Source: Sulfurimonas sp. (lineage in GTDB: Bacteria > Campylobacterota > Campylobacteria > Campylobacterales > Sulfurimonadaceae). From it: a stretch of 35,113 nt of DNA. A program made the translations under genes and the position numbers. The stretch's first letter is position 1, and the number at the start of each line of letters is the position of its first letter. Under the pieces are notes generated by a model. It was not told the origin of the DNA. It worked only from the letters and a program-made list of their open reading frames with translations, and searched no databases. Below are positions 8,191 through 15,361 of the stretch, piece by piece. The stretch spans positions 1-35,113 of the forward strand of contig VMSZ01000015.1 in assembly GCA_013791885.1 (NCBI GenBank), written 5' to 3'.

Positions 8191-9035
8191 GCACTCATCT
8201 CAAATTTAGAAAAAGCGAACCACTTTTTACCTAAATCTTTAATACTCGCCCCTATGTGGTATATCTCTGTGTTATCAATTATCATAAATCTATCGTGGGC
8301 ATTTTTGAATTCTTTTAGTTCTATGTTTTTATATTGTGATTTATATTTTTGATAATCAAGTTTGAGTTGCTTTGTGATGGTGTGGGAGTAGATTATTATT
8401 TTAAGATTTGGATATTTGCTAAAGAGTGTAAAAACACCCTCATCTATGTAGTTATCTATGAGAACAATTTCATTTTTTGCACTTTTGAGTAAATTATTTA
8501 CAAAAACATAAGCATCGTAAATCTCTCCATCGAAGAATATCCCTTTAGATGGTTTCATTGAATTATCTTTAATGAGGCTCGAAATATTTTCTACTTTTAA
8601 TTTTAAAAATGCTACGACATTTTCAAGCTCTTTAAATCTTTCATGTGTGATTTTTTCAGAGTTTATCACATAGCCGTCAGAAATATAGCCCTTAAGTACA
8701 GATGTCGCCCATTGTCTAAATCTCACACCCTTTTGAGATTTAACCCTATAACCGACGGAGATAATGACATCTAAGTTGTAATACTCAACATCTCTTCTAA
8801 CTTCTCTTCCACCTTCATTTTGAACTGTCGCAAATTTTGCGACAGTTGAATTTTTCTCCAACTCACCGTCACTAAACACATTGCTAACATGCTTCCCGAT
8901 GGTTTTAACATCTCGTCCAAATAGTTCAGAGATTTGATTTCTATTGAGCCAAACTGTTTCATCGTTTATAGATACATTCAGCTCCAACTCACCGTCATTG
9001 TAAAGAACTACATCAGATTTGTTTTGCTCATTCAT
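8163..9035 (-). CDS. RhuM-family protein with C-terminal PLD-like domain
   Basis: A 290-residue protein. Residues 1 to about 115 match the RhuM family named after a Salmonella pathogenicity-island gene: WLNRNQISELFGRDVKTIGKH, VQNEGGREVRRDVEYYNLDVIISVGYRVKS and RFRQWATSVLKGY. A helical linker follows. From about 165 there is a phospholipase-D-like domain with a single variant motif HxRx4D (His247, Arg249, Asp254) and then GASIKD, so it could be a nuclease acting as a dimer. The ribosome-binding site is AGGAAAC. It is a single gene lying between an 18-base direct repeat, without AAACGCAG motifs, next to other accessory DNA. A defence or toxin role is possible but not shown by the sequence. Confidence 0.8.
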   Translation of the reverse strand: MNEQNKSDVVLYNDGELELNVSINDETVWLNRNQISELFGRDVKTIGKHVSNVFSDGELEKNSTVAKFATVQNEGGREVRRDVEYYNLDVIISVGYRVKSQKGVRFRQWATSVLKGYISDGYVINSEKITHERFKELENVVAFLKLKVENISSLIKDNSMKPSKGIFFDGEIYDAYVFVNNLLKSAKNEIVLIDNYIDEGVFTLFSKYPNLKIIIYSHTITKQLKLDYQKYKSQYKNIELKEFKNAHDRFMIIDNTEIYHIGASIKDLGKKWFAFSKFEMSALELLERLK

Positions 9036-9046
9036 TTTGTTTCCTC

Positions 9047-9068
9047 AGATATATTTTTTACTATATCT
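9047..9068. promoter_or_regulatory. Inverted repeat upstream of the RhuM-like gene
   Basis: AGATATA (9047-9053) and TATATCT (9062-9068) lie just upstream of the start codon at 9035, overlapping the expected leader or promoter. This could be an autoregulatory operator, since the N-terminal domain looks DNA-binding; that is inference. Confidence 0.35.
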
Positions 9069-9129
9069 CAGAAGTAAAGTAAACATAAAAAGTATGTCAG
9101 TTTGTTATATTTTTCTAGTGCCCCCTCAA

Positions 9130-9147
9130 GAGAGATGGAGAGAGAAA
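9130..9147 (+). repeat. 18-base direct repeat, right copy
   Basis: Exact match to 8107-8124, 1023 bases away, on the upstream side of the RhuM-like gene. See the left copy. Confidence 0.6.
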
Positions 9148-9226
9148 AGATTTTCGTTGAAATTTAGAGTATATTATTTTTTATAAAAGTGGAGATTCAT
9201 TCTCTGGGGTGTATTTTAAGTGATAT

Positions 9227-9254
9227 GCATTCCCATCGAGGACGATGGGAACGA
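9227..9254. repeat. REP-like palindrome, left arm of a 28-base inverted repeat
   Basis: This 28-base sequence recurs in perfect reverse complement at 10529-10556, bracketing the alarmone synthetase gene. Each arm is itself a hairpin: TTCCCATCG, a 4-base loop, CGATGGGAA. Such self-complementary elements resemble REP sequences. No transposase or RAYT gene is visible here. Confidence 0.65.
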
Positions 9255-9317
9255 GAAATCGTGAGCAATAATTTTCCCGATAGGGTAAATTATTGGTCTC
9301 CTCGTACTTGTTATGTG
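9249..9317 (-). repeat. Possible degenerate attC site downstream of the alarmone synthetase
   Basis: Read on the minus strand it begins CACATAAC, two bases after the gene's stop codon. It holds a strong stem: CAATAATTT (9266-9274) pairs with AAATTATTG (9287-9295), with CCC/GGG inside. Flanking ACGAG/CTCGT are paired with uneven spacing. An imperfect palindrome of this kind at a gene's 3' end resembles an integron attC. Its far end runs into the REP-like palindrome, so the assignment is tentative. Confidence 0.35.
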
Positions 9318-9318
9318 T

Positions 9319-10284
9319 TTAATTTTTGAGAGTGTCTTTTACACTATAAATGATCTTCAACCTATCGTCTCCTGCATTAACTTTATAATCAGGTACAAAA
9401 ATCTCTAACCCATAGTTCATTAGGTTTGCCCTAGTTGTTTTTTCTTTTGATGAAACTTGTGCATCAATCATCTCTACATAGGGAACAAGTTGTTTGGCAT
9501 AAGAAGAAATATTTGTAATTGTAAAATTTTCTTCGATAATCTTGTCTAATAGTCGTTCCTCCATTCCTCTGTCTTCTTTATATTTTGGAAAATAAAATTT
9601 CAATAATGCTTGAAGAGTATCAATATTTAGTTCAGTACCTACAAATTCTCCAGCTTTCTTTGATTCTTGAATTGTAAGTTTTTGATAATTATCTGCTTGA
9701 TGTTTTACTTCTTGAAATTGTATGTCAGCATCTTCTAGTTTTGCACTTATTAAATAAAGTTTTCTTTTTAACTTTTTATCCAATTCTTGATTAGCTTTAT
9801 ATCCTAGTTGATGTTCTATCGCAGCCCATGTATGCATTAATGAAGTTCGTATCTGTATTTCAATTTTTATATCTTCAAGACCTTTATAATTAGGAGTAAC
9901 ACACCATGAGCTATCAATTTTAATAATTAAATGATTTGAACGATATCCAAATTCATTTAATTCTAGTTTATCAGATTTGTTTTCAGTTTCTTGTATGCTA
10001 AAATTATCTTCTATTATTTTTTGAACTTTTTCAATATCATCTAGATAATATAAAATAATTCTAATACCGCAAAAATCTTCATTATCTGCGAATGGATTTT
10101 CGTAGTCTTTCCTAGTTATTTTGTTATAAAATGAATCAAAATCTTTTATTCTACTTGACACGGTTAAAAAAGGTATATCATTATCATTAAGGAATTCATT
10201 TATAGCCCCCTTAATATTTCGTTCTGCTCGTTCATAATTAGGCAATTTATTTTTATATTCTTGATAAATACTTTCTTTGTTCAT
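9319..10284 (-). CDS. RelA/SpoT-domain small alarmone synthetase (possible toxin)
   Basis: A 321-residue protein with a synthetase domain but no HD hydrolase, TGS or ACT domain, so it is not a housekeeping Rel. Conserved elements are present: SRIKDFDSFYNKI (Arg45, Lys47), DFCGIRI (Asp70, metal), FGYRSNH (Tyr114), EIQIRTSLMHTWAAIEH (Glu142, Arg146, His151). These predict an active pyrophosphate transferase making (p)ppGpp-type products or modifying another acceptor. About 110-130 C-terminal residues, helical and unassigned, exceed the usual small synthetase and may regulate it in cis. The gene has weak codon similarity to its neighbours, no partner antitoxin, and is framed by attC-like and REP-like palindromes, so it is probably mobile. 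Toxin function is only one option. Confidence 0.8.
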   Translation of the reverse strand: MNKESIYQEYKNKLPNYERAERNIKGAINEFLNDNDIPFLTVSSRIKDFDSFYNKITRKDYENPFADNEDFCGIRIILYYLDDIEKVQKIIEDNFSIQETENKSDKLELNEFGYRSNHLIIKIDSSWCVTPNYKGLEDIKIEIQIRTSLMHTWAAIEHQLGYKANQELDKKLKRKLYLISAKLEDADIQFQEVKHQADNYQKLTIQESKKAGEFVGTELNIDTLQALLKFYFPKYKEDRGMEERLLDKIIEENFTITNISSYAKQLVPYVEMIDAQVSSKEKTTRANLMNYGLEIFVPDYKVNAGDDRLKIIYSVKDTLKN

Positions 10285-10313
10285 AATTAAGTTGTCCTTA
10301 GTAGTTGCTTTGT

Positions 10314-10399
10314 CACATAACGGGGGCGCGGGTCACCGACTCCCGAATAAAAAATTTTAATTTTTTGTTTGGGTGCTCGGTGCATCCGCTTGTTATCTG
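10314..10399 (-). repeat. attC-like imperfect palindrome upstream of the alarmone synthetase
   Basis: On the minus strand it runs from CAGATAAC to GTTATGTG. Its two arms share ATAAC, then ACCGA, then CCC, with different numbers of bases between (AAGCGGATGC in one arm, GGGGGCGCGGGTC in the other). Such asymmetric arms ending in AAC/GTT are typical of integron attC sites. GTTATGTG at 9310-9317 and CACATAAC at 10314-10321 bracket the gene. No integron integrase is in the window. Confidence 0.45.
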
Positions 10400-10472
10400 G
10401 CGCTGTGCGACAGATGACCAGTGGGCGTTCAGCCCGCGCCCCCGTTATCCGGTCGCGTAGCGAGCGGATAAC
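10317..10472. repeat. Nested GC-rich palindromes
   Basis: ATAACGGGGGCGCGGG (10317-10332) is perfectly complementary to 10433-10448, enclosing the attC-like site. Directly after it, GTTATCCG (10444-10451) pairs with CGGATAAC (10465-10472) around an inner TCGC/GCGA stem. The GC content is far above the surroundings. It is probably a mobile-element end or tandem recombination sites. Confidence 0.6.
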
Positions 10473-10528
10473 TATTTATTCAACCACATTATATAAAGAA
10501 CAACCTGAAATAACATAAACAACTTCCA

Positions 10529-10556
10529 TCGTTCCCATCGTCCTCGATGGGAATGC
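10529..10556. repeat. REP-like palindrome, right arm of the 28-base inverted repeat
   Basis: Exact reverse complement of 9227-9254. It lies between the GC-rich palindromes and the end of eda. Confidence 0.65.
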
Positions 10557-10601
10557 CTATCACTCAATAATGCAGAGAAGTAATTAAAAAAGATATCTAC
10601 A

Positions 10602-10649
10602 CTCCCACGCAGAGCGTGGGAGCGAGAAGACCCTGAATCGAGTTCAGGG
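10602..10649. terminator. Two hairpins after eda, probable terminator of the zwf operon
   Basis: CTCCCACGC (10602-10610) pairs with GCGTGGGAG (10614-10622), and CCCTGAA (10631-10637) with TTCAGGG (10643-10649). They lie 19 to 66 bases beyond the eda stop codon. Both look like widely dispersed bacterial palindromes; their position suggests they also end transcription. No T tract is evident. Confidence 0.45.
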
Positions 10650-10667
10650 TGACGATGAGAGGGGGTT

Positions 10668-11291
10668 TTAGGATTTTAGAGCCGCAAGTGCCTCTTTAGT
10701 TATTGTGGTAATCTCTTTAAAATTGCCCTCTTTTATGAGGTCATTTGGGACAATCCAGCTTCCGCCTATGCATAAAACATTTTCAAGGGCCAAGTACTCT
10801 CTTGCGTTTGCTGCGTTTATGCCGCCTGTTGGGCAAAAAACGACATCTTTAAAAGGTGCGCCGAACGCTTTAAGTGCGCCTATGCCACCGACTATATTTG
10901 CAGGGAAAAGTTTAAACGCATCATAACCGTACGCCAAACCCTGCATAATCTCACTCGCTGTTGCTACACCCGGCAAAAGTGGAATGGAGTTTTTATAGCT
11001 TGCTAATTCCTGCGTTAAACCCGGGCTTATGGCAAAAGTCGCTCCTGCGTTTTCTACCATCTTAAACTGCTCTGCGTTTAAGACCGTTCCTGCACCCGTC
11101 ACTGCGTTTGGAAACTCACGTGCCACTGCGTTTATGGCGTCAATTGCGCAAGCGGTTCTGAGGGTGATTTCAAAAATATTGACGCCTCCAAGAACTAAGG
11201 CTTCACACAAACGCAGTGACTCTTCTACGCTGTCAACACTAATGACAGGAATTATTTTTGAGACAAGCATGACCTCTCTGGCACTTAACAT
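10668..11291 (-). CDS. eda: KDPG aldolase
   Basis: A 207-residue 2-keto-3-deoxy-6-phosphogluconate aldolase (E. coli about 213) that splits KDPG into pyruvate and glyceraldehyde-3-phosphate, the last Entner-Doudoroff step. Motifs: IFEITLRT (Glu41 acid/base, Arg45), GAGTVLN (66-72), Schiff-base Lys127 in DAFKLFPAN, and CPTGGI. The ATG at 11291 lies just before the edd stop codon (11285-11287), with GGAGAAGAG as ribosome-binding site, so the two are coupled. Oddity: it carries six exact AAACGCAG octamers, four of them within 89 bases, mostly encoding Asn-Ala pairs. It is the last gene of zwf-pgl-edd-eda. Confidence 0.95.
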   Translation of the reverse strand: MLSAREVMLVSKIIPVISVDSVEESLRLCEALVLGGVNIFEITLRTACAIDAINAVAREFPNAVTGAGTVLNAEQFKMVENAGATFAISPGLTQELASYKNSIPLLPGVATASEIMQGLAYGYDAFKLFPANIVGGIGALKAFGAPFKDVVFCPTGGINAANAREYLALENVLCIGGSWIVPNDLIKEGNFKEITTITKEALAALKS

Positions 11292-13126
11292 AACTCTTCT
11301 CCAACAATACTAAATGTACAAGCACCCTCTTCTGCAGAATTTACACTATGGCGCATCATGCTAAAAAGTTCTCGTCCTACTCCGTGCATATTTGCACTCA
11401 AATTCGGTTGTTTTAGCACACGGTTACGAAGAACAATCTCGTCAATATCTACACTTAAAACGCCGCGTTCACAGTCAAGCGTTATCATGTCGCCGTCTTT
11501 AATTTTCCCAATCACACCGCCATCTTTGGCTTCTGGGCAGAGGTGAATGGCGGAAGCAACTTTTCCTGAAGCCCCCGACATTCTGCCGTCTGTAATGATG
11601 GCGACTTTAAAACCTTTGTCTTGCAACGCACCCATAGATGGAAGCAGACCGTGAAGTTCCGGCATACCGTTAGATTTTGGACCCTGATACGGAAGAACCG
11701 CCACAAAATCCATCTCTAATTCACCTCTTTTAAAGGCTTCTTTAAGTGCTTCTTGCGAGTGGAAAACTTTTGCAGGTGCGCTAATAATTCTGTTTTCCTC
11801 TTTAAGTGCTGACGTTTTAATGACACTGCGTCCAATGTTTCCATCAAGAACTCTCAGGCCGCCTTCTTTGTTAAAAGGCTCTGCTACTGTACTTATGACA
11901 GCAGAGTCACTGCTTCTTGAAGATGATGGTTTAAAACGCAGCTCTCCTGCGTCTAAGTAAGGCTCTTGAAGATAATTACTCAAACCTTTTCCCATAATGG
12001 TATTCACATCTTCATGCAAAAGTCCTGCGTTTAAAAGCTCGGCAATTACAACTGCCATGCCTCCGGCGCTGTGAAAGTGATTGACATCCGCACTTCCGTT
12101 TGGATACATTTTACATAACAGCGGTGTCATCTGCGAGAGTGCGTCAAAGTCATCCCATGTAAGCTGAATACCGCATGAACGTGCCATGGCTACAAGATGA
12201 AGCGTATGGTTTGTAGAACCGCCCGTTGCCAAAAGCCCAATCACTGCGTTTACTAAACTTTTTTCATCGATGAGCTTGCCTATTGGCATATAATTCTCAC
12301 CTAAAGGAGAAAACTCTAAAAGTTTGAGCGCTGCGGCTTCTGTCAACGCATCTCTAAGCGGGGTGTTTGTATTTACAAATGAACTCCCAGGAAGATGCAG
12401 TCCCATAATCTCCATCAACATTTGGTTCGAGTTTGCAGTTCCGTAAAATGTACAAGTTCCAGCGGAGTGGTACGAAGCGCTTTCCGCTTTTAAAAGTTCA
12501 TCTTCACCAACTTTTCCCTGTGCGTAATCTTGACGAATGGCGGCCTTTTCAGAGTTGCTGATACCTGATGGCATTGGTCCGGCTGGAGCAAAAACAACAG
12601 GCAAGTGTCCAAAATTCATAGCCCCTATAAACATTCCCGGTACTATTTTGTCGCAAACGCCGAGCATAATTGCTCCATCAAACATATTATGAGAAAGTGC
12701 CACAGCCGTACTCATAGCAATCGTGTCACGAGAAAAAAGACTCAGTTCCATTCCCGGCTGTGACTGCGTTACACCGTCACACATAGCAGGAACACCGCCT
12801 GCAAATTGGGCTGTTGCCCCTTGAAGACTCAAAGCTCGTTTAATCAATGAAGGATAAGTAACAAAAGGTTGATGCGCAGAGAGCATGTCATTATAGGCTG
12901 AGACTATGGCGATATTTTCTTTTTGCATTGACTCAAGCTGCTGTTTTTCATGTGCGGAACACGGTGCCATAGCATGTGCTAAGTTACTGCATCCAAGATG
13001 TGCGCGCTCAACTGTTTTATGGTGTGCTTCATCTATGCGTTTGAGATAAACTGCACGAGATTTTTGTGAGCGCTCTATAATATTTTGCGTCACTTCAACT
13101 AAGGTCGGATGTAATTTAATCTGCAT
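11285..13126 (-). CDS. edd: 6-phosphogluconate dehydratase
   Basis: A 613-residue member of the IlvD/Edd family (E. coli Edd 603). It dehydrates 6-phosphogluconate to KDPG and uses a 4Fe-4S cluster. Likely cluster cysteines are in AMCDGVTQSQPGM (Cys116), MLGVCDKIVPGM (Cys158) and GTCTFYGTANSNQ (Cys225). The C-terminal half shows DGRMSGASGKV and LPSMGALQDKGF. The N-terminal HLGCSNLAHAMAPCSA is typical of Edd rather than of dihydroxy-acid dehydratase, as is the position between pgl and eda. The start overlaps pgl by 11 bases. The oxygen-sensitive cluster fits a microaerobic or anaerobic life style. Confidence 0.95.
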   Translation of the reverse strand: MQIKLHPTLVEVTQNIIERSQKSRAVYLKRIDEAHHKTVERAHLGCSNLAHAMAPCSAHEKQQLESMQKENIAIVSAYNDMLSAHQPFVTYPSLIKRALSLQGATAQFAGGVPAMCDGVTQSQPGMELSLFSRDTIAMSTAVALSHNMFDGAIMLGVCDKIVPGMFIGAMNFGHLPVVFAPAGPMPSGISNSEKAAIRQDYAQGKVGEDELLKAESASYHSAGTCTFYGTANSNQMLMEIMGLHLPGSSFVNTNTPLRDALTEAAALKLLEFSPLGENYMPIGKLIDEKSLVNAVIGLLATGGSTNHTLHLVAMARSCGIQLTWDDFDALSQMTPLLCKMYPNGSADVNHFHSAGGMAVVIAELLNAGLLHEDVNTIMGKGLSNYLQEPYLDAGELRFKPSSSRSSDSAVISTVAEPFNKEGGLRVLDGNIGRSVIKTSALKEENRIISAPAKVFHSQEALKEAFKRGELEMDFVAVLPYQGPKSNGMPELHGLLPSMGALQDKGFKVAIITDGRMSGASGKVASAIHLCPEAKDGGVIGKIKDGDMITLDCERGVLSVDIDEIVLRNRVLKQPNLSANMHGVGRELFSMMRHSVNSAEEGACTFSIVGEELC

Positions 13127-13817
13127 AGTAAACCTCTAAGAGTGGAGTTTTTTGCTGCATCATGGCAACAATCGGCATATTGACAACATCATCTGATTTA
13201 ACAGCTTTTTGAAAAACTTCTTTTTTCGCTTGACCTTCAATATGTAAAATCAAGTTTTTTGAGCTCAGTAAAAAAGAGCGTGAAAGTGTTATGCGCTCTC
13301 TTGGTTCTAAAACAGCAGTTGTAGCACAACATAAATCATTTGTATTTAAAGCAAACGCAAGTTCGCTTGAATGAGGAAAAAACGATGCTGTGTGGGCATC
13401 TTCTCCCATTCCAAGAACGACAACATCAAGCTCGTGTGAGAGACCGTGTAAAGCAACTTCCAAACTTACCACGGCATCTTTCGCTCGGATTGCACTGTTT
13501 TTTAGAGGAATAAATCTCGCTTTTGTAGCGTGATTTTGAAGAAGATAATCTTGTACCATTTTTTGATTGGAGTTGGGGTTGCTTGGATCTACCCAGCGTT
13601 CATCCACTAAAGTAACACGTACTTTTTTCCAGTCAAATTTTATGTTCGAAAGCGCGTTTAAGAGATTTTTAGGAGTTGAGCCGCCTGAGAGAACCAAAGT
13701 CGCATACCCTTTGGTCTCGATGGCAAAAGCCAAATCATCAATTATTTTTTGTGACAAAGCTTCGACGAGTTTTTCTTTTGAGCTAAACTCGTTGAGTGTA
13801 TAGTAATTATTCGCCAT
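13116..13817 (-). CDS. pgl: 6-phosphogluconolactonase
   Basis: A DevB/SOL-type lactonase that hydrolyses 6-phosphogluconolactone made by Zwf. Motifs: LVLSGGSTPKNLL, VTLVDERWVDPSNPNSN and VLGMGEDAHTASFFPHS, all present. I place the start at 13817 (MANNYYTLNEF, 233 residues), because GGGAGAAG lies a few bases before this ATG. The longer 238-residue reading (from 13832) begins inside that ribosome-binding site. With the chosen start the overlap with zwf is 11 bases, like the other junctions of the operon. In H. pylori the same step is encoded next to zwf and edd. Confidence 0.93.
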   Translation of the reverse strand: MANNYYTLNEFSSKEKLVEALSQKIIDDLAFAIETKGYATLVLSGGSTPKNLLNALSNIKFDWKKVRVTLVDERWVDPSNPNSNQKMVQDYLLQNHATKARFIPLKNSAIRAKDAVVSLEVALHGLSHELDVVVLGMGEDAHTASFFPHSSELAFALNTNDLCCATTAVLEPRERITLSRSFLLSSKNLILHIEGQAKKEVFQKAVKSDDVVNMPIVAMMQQKTPLLEVYYAD

Positions 13818-15270
13818 ACCAACTTCTCCCATCTTTTTCTATCATTGCAATAGAAGCAGCCGGGCCGTTTGTTCCGGCAGGATAAGGTTTTGGTTTTATA
13901 TTATTCTCAGCCCAGCCGTCCAAAATAGTATCTGCCCAAATCCATGCAGCTTCTACTTCATCGCGACGCATAAACAGTGTCGGGTTATTTCGTACTACAT
14001 CAAGTAAAAGGTACTCATAGGCATCCGGAACTCTTGGCGCATTTTCCGCTACTTTAAGGTCAAGTTTTACTTTTTGAAGACGCATACCGTCTGTTAAACC
14101 TGGGGTTTTGTTCATAACAAACATAGAAATACTCTCATCCGGCTGCAAACGAATAACAAGCTTATTGCTGTCTATGCACGAGCCTTTGTTTGGAAAAATA
14201 GAGTGAGGAATCTCTTTAAAATCAACTACAATTTCACTGTAACGTTTACTCATGCGTTTGCCTGTTCTGAGGTAGATAGGAACATTATGCCAACGCCAGT
14301 TGTCAATGTCTACGCGAAGAGCCGCAAAAGTTTCCGTGTCACTGTTTGGACTTCCGCCCTCTTCTTCAAAAAAACCAGGAACTGCTTCTTTTTCAATTGC
14401 GCCTGCACTGTATTGACCACGTACGGTTTTTGTTTTTAAATCATCGCCTTCAATTGGACGAAGTGAGCGAATAACTTTAAGTTTTTCATCACGAACACTG
14501 TTTCCATCAAGTGAACAAGGCGGTTCCATTGTGACTAAACACAGAAGCTGCATAAGGTGATTTTGAATCATATCACGCATTGCCCCGTACTCATTGTAAT
14601 AATCCCATCGACCTTCAAGACCAACACTCTCAGCCACGGTTATCTGAATATGGTCAATGTACTGGGCATTCCAAATAGGCATAAAAAGCATATTTGAAAA
14701 ACGCAGTGCCATAATGTTTTGTACCGTGTCTTTTCCAAGATAGTGGTCTATTCTAAATATGGCAGACTCTTCAAAATGTTTGGCAACCTCTTCATTGATG
14801 ACTCTTGAAGATGCCAAATCTCGTCCAATCGGCTTTTCTAAAACCACACGGGAAACCGGAGTAATGAGATCATAGTCATGGAGATTTTTACAGATGGTTC
14901 CAAAGAGTACCGGCGACGTCGAGAGGTAATTGATTCTTTCTCGCTCAGGATACTCTCTCATAAGCTCAGCAAAGCCTTCGTATGAGCCGCTCTCTTTTAA
15001 ATCTGTTTGAACATAATGGAGATACTCTTTAAAAGATTCAAAATACTCTTCGTTATAGCAATCACCCTTGAGATTTAATTGTAATTTTTCTTTTGTGAGT
15101 GCTATGTGTTCTTCTTGTGAGTATCCATCACGAGATACTGAAATGATGCGGCTTTCCTTGGCTATATAACCATTACGACATAAATGATAAAGAGCCGGCA
15201 TAAGTTTTCGCAGTGCTAAATCACCATGTCCGCCGAAGATAATAATGTCACACACTATATTTTGAATCAT
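13807..15270 (-). CDS. zwf: Glucose-6-phosphate 1-dehydrogenase
   Basis: A 487-residue enzyme (E. coli Zwf 491) that oxidises glucose-6-phosphate to 6-phosphogluconolactone with NAD(P)+. Motifs: nucleotide-binding IFGGHGDLALRKLMPALYHL (11-30; the usual GASGDL reads GGHGDL), EKPIGRDL (145-152), and substrate-binding RIDHYLGKDTVQN (173-185; His176, Lys180). The C-terminus carries the usual NGPAAS segment (NGPAASIAMIEKDGRSW). It is the first gene of zwf-pgl-edd-eda; AAAGG precedes the start. The operon promoter must lie in the 77-base gap upstream or in the preceding polysaccharide operon. Confidence 0.96.
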   Translation of the reverse strand: MIQNIVCDIIIFGGHGDLALRKLMPALYHLCRNGYIAKESRIISVSRDGYSQEEHIALTKEKLQLNLKGDCYNEEYFESFKEYLHYVQTDLKESGSYEGFAELMREYPERERINYLSTSPVLFGTICKNLHDYDLITPVSRVVLEKPIGRDLASSRVINEEVAKHFEESAIFRIDHYLGKDTVQNIMALRFSNMLFMPIWNAQYIDHIQITVAESVGLEGRWDYYNEYGAMRDMIQNHLMQLLCLVTMEPPCSLDGNSVRDEKLKVIRSLRPIEGDDLKTKTVRGQYSAGAIEKEAVPGFFEEEGGSPNSDTETFAALRVDIDNWRWHNVPIYLRTGKRMSKRYSEIVVDFKEIPHSIFPNKGSCIDSNKLVIRLQPDESISMFVMNKTPGLTDGMRLQKVKLDLKVAENAPRVPDAYEYLLLDVVRNNPTLFMRRDEVEAAWIWADTILDGWAENNIKPKPYPAGTNGPAASIAMIEKDGRSWYGE

Positions 15271-15325
15271 GATACAACCTTTGTGCTATTGTGCCTGAAA
15301 TAATAGGCCTTTTTAATAAAATGGT

Positions 15326-15361
15326 GCTTAATATTTAAGCGAAATATTCAATTTTTTGAAT
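15326..15361. promoter_or_regulatory. Two short palindromes between the polysaccharide operon and zwf
   Basis: GCTTAA/TTAAGC (15326-15340, 3-base centre) and ATTCAA/TTGAAT (15346-15361, 4-base centre) lie at the end of the upstream gene, 55-90 bases before zwf. They could be a weak terminator for the long operon or an operator for zwf. I cannot place a confident promoter here. Confidence 0.3.

Noticed and set aside
9319-10284. Housekeeping bifunctional RelA/SpoT
   Set aside because: Only 321 residues, with no HD hydrolase, TGS or ACT domains; the gene is set between mobile-type repeats.
9227-10556. Possible CRISPR array, because the same 28-base repeat appears twice
   Set aside because: There are only two copies, in opposite orientation and 1.3 kb apart with a gene between them; there are no spacers and no cas genes.
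13116-13832. Upstream start of pgl at 13832
   Set aside because: That ATG is part of the ATGGGAGAAG that forms the ribosome-binding site of the next ATG at 13817.
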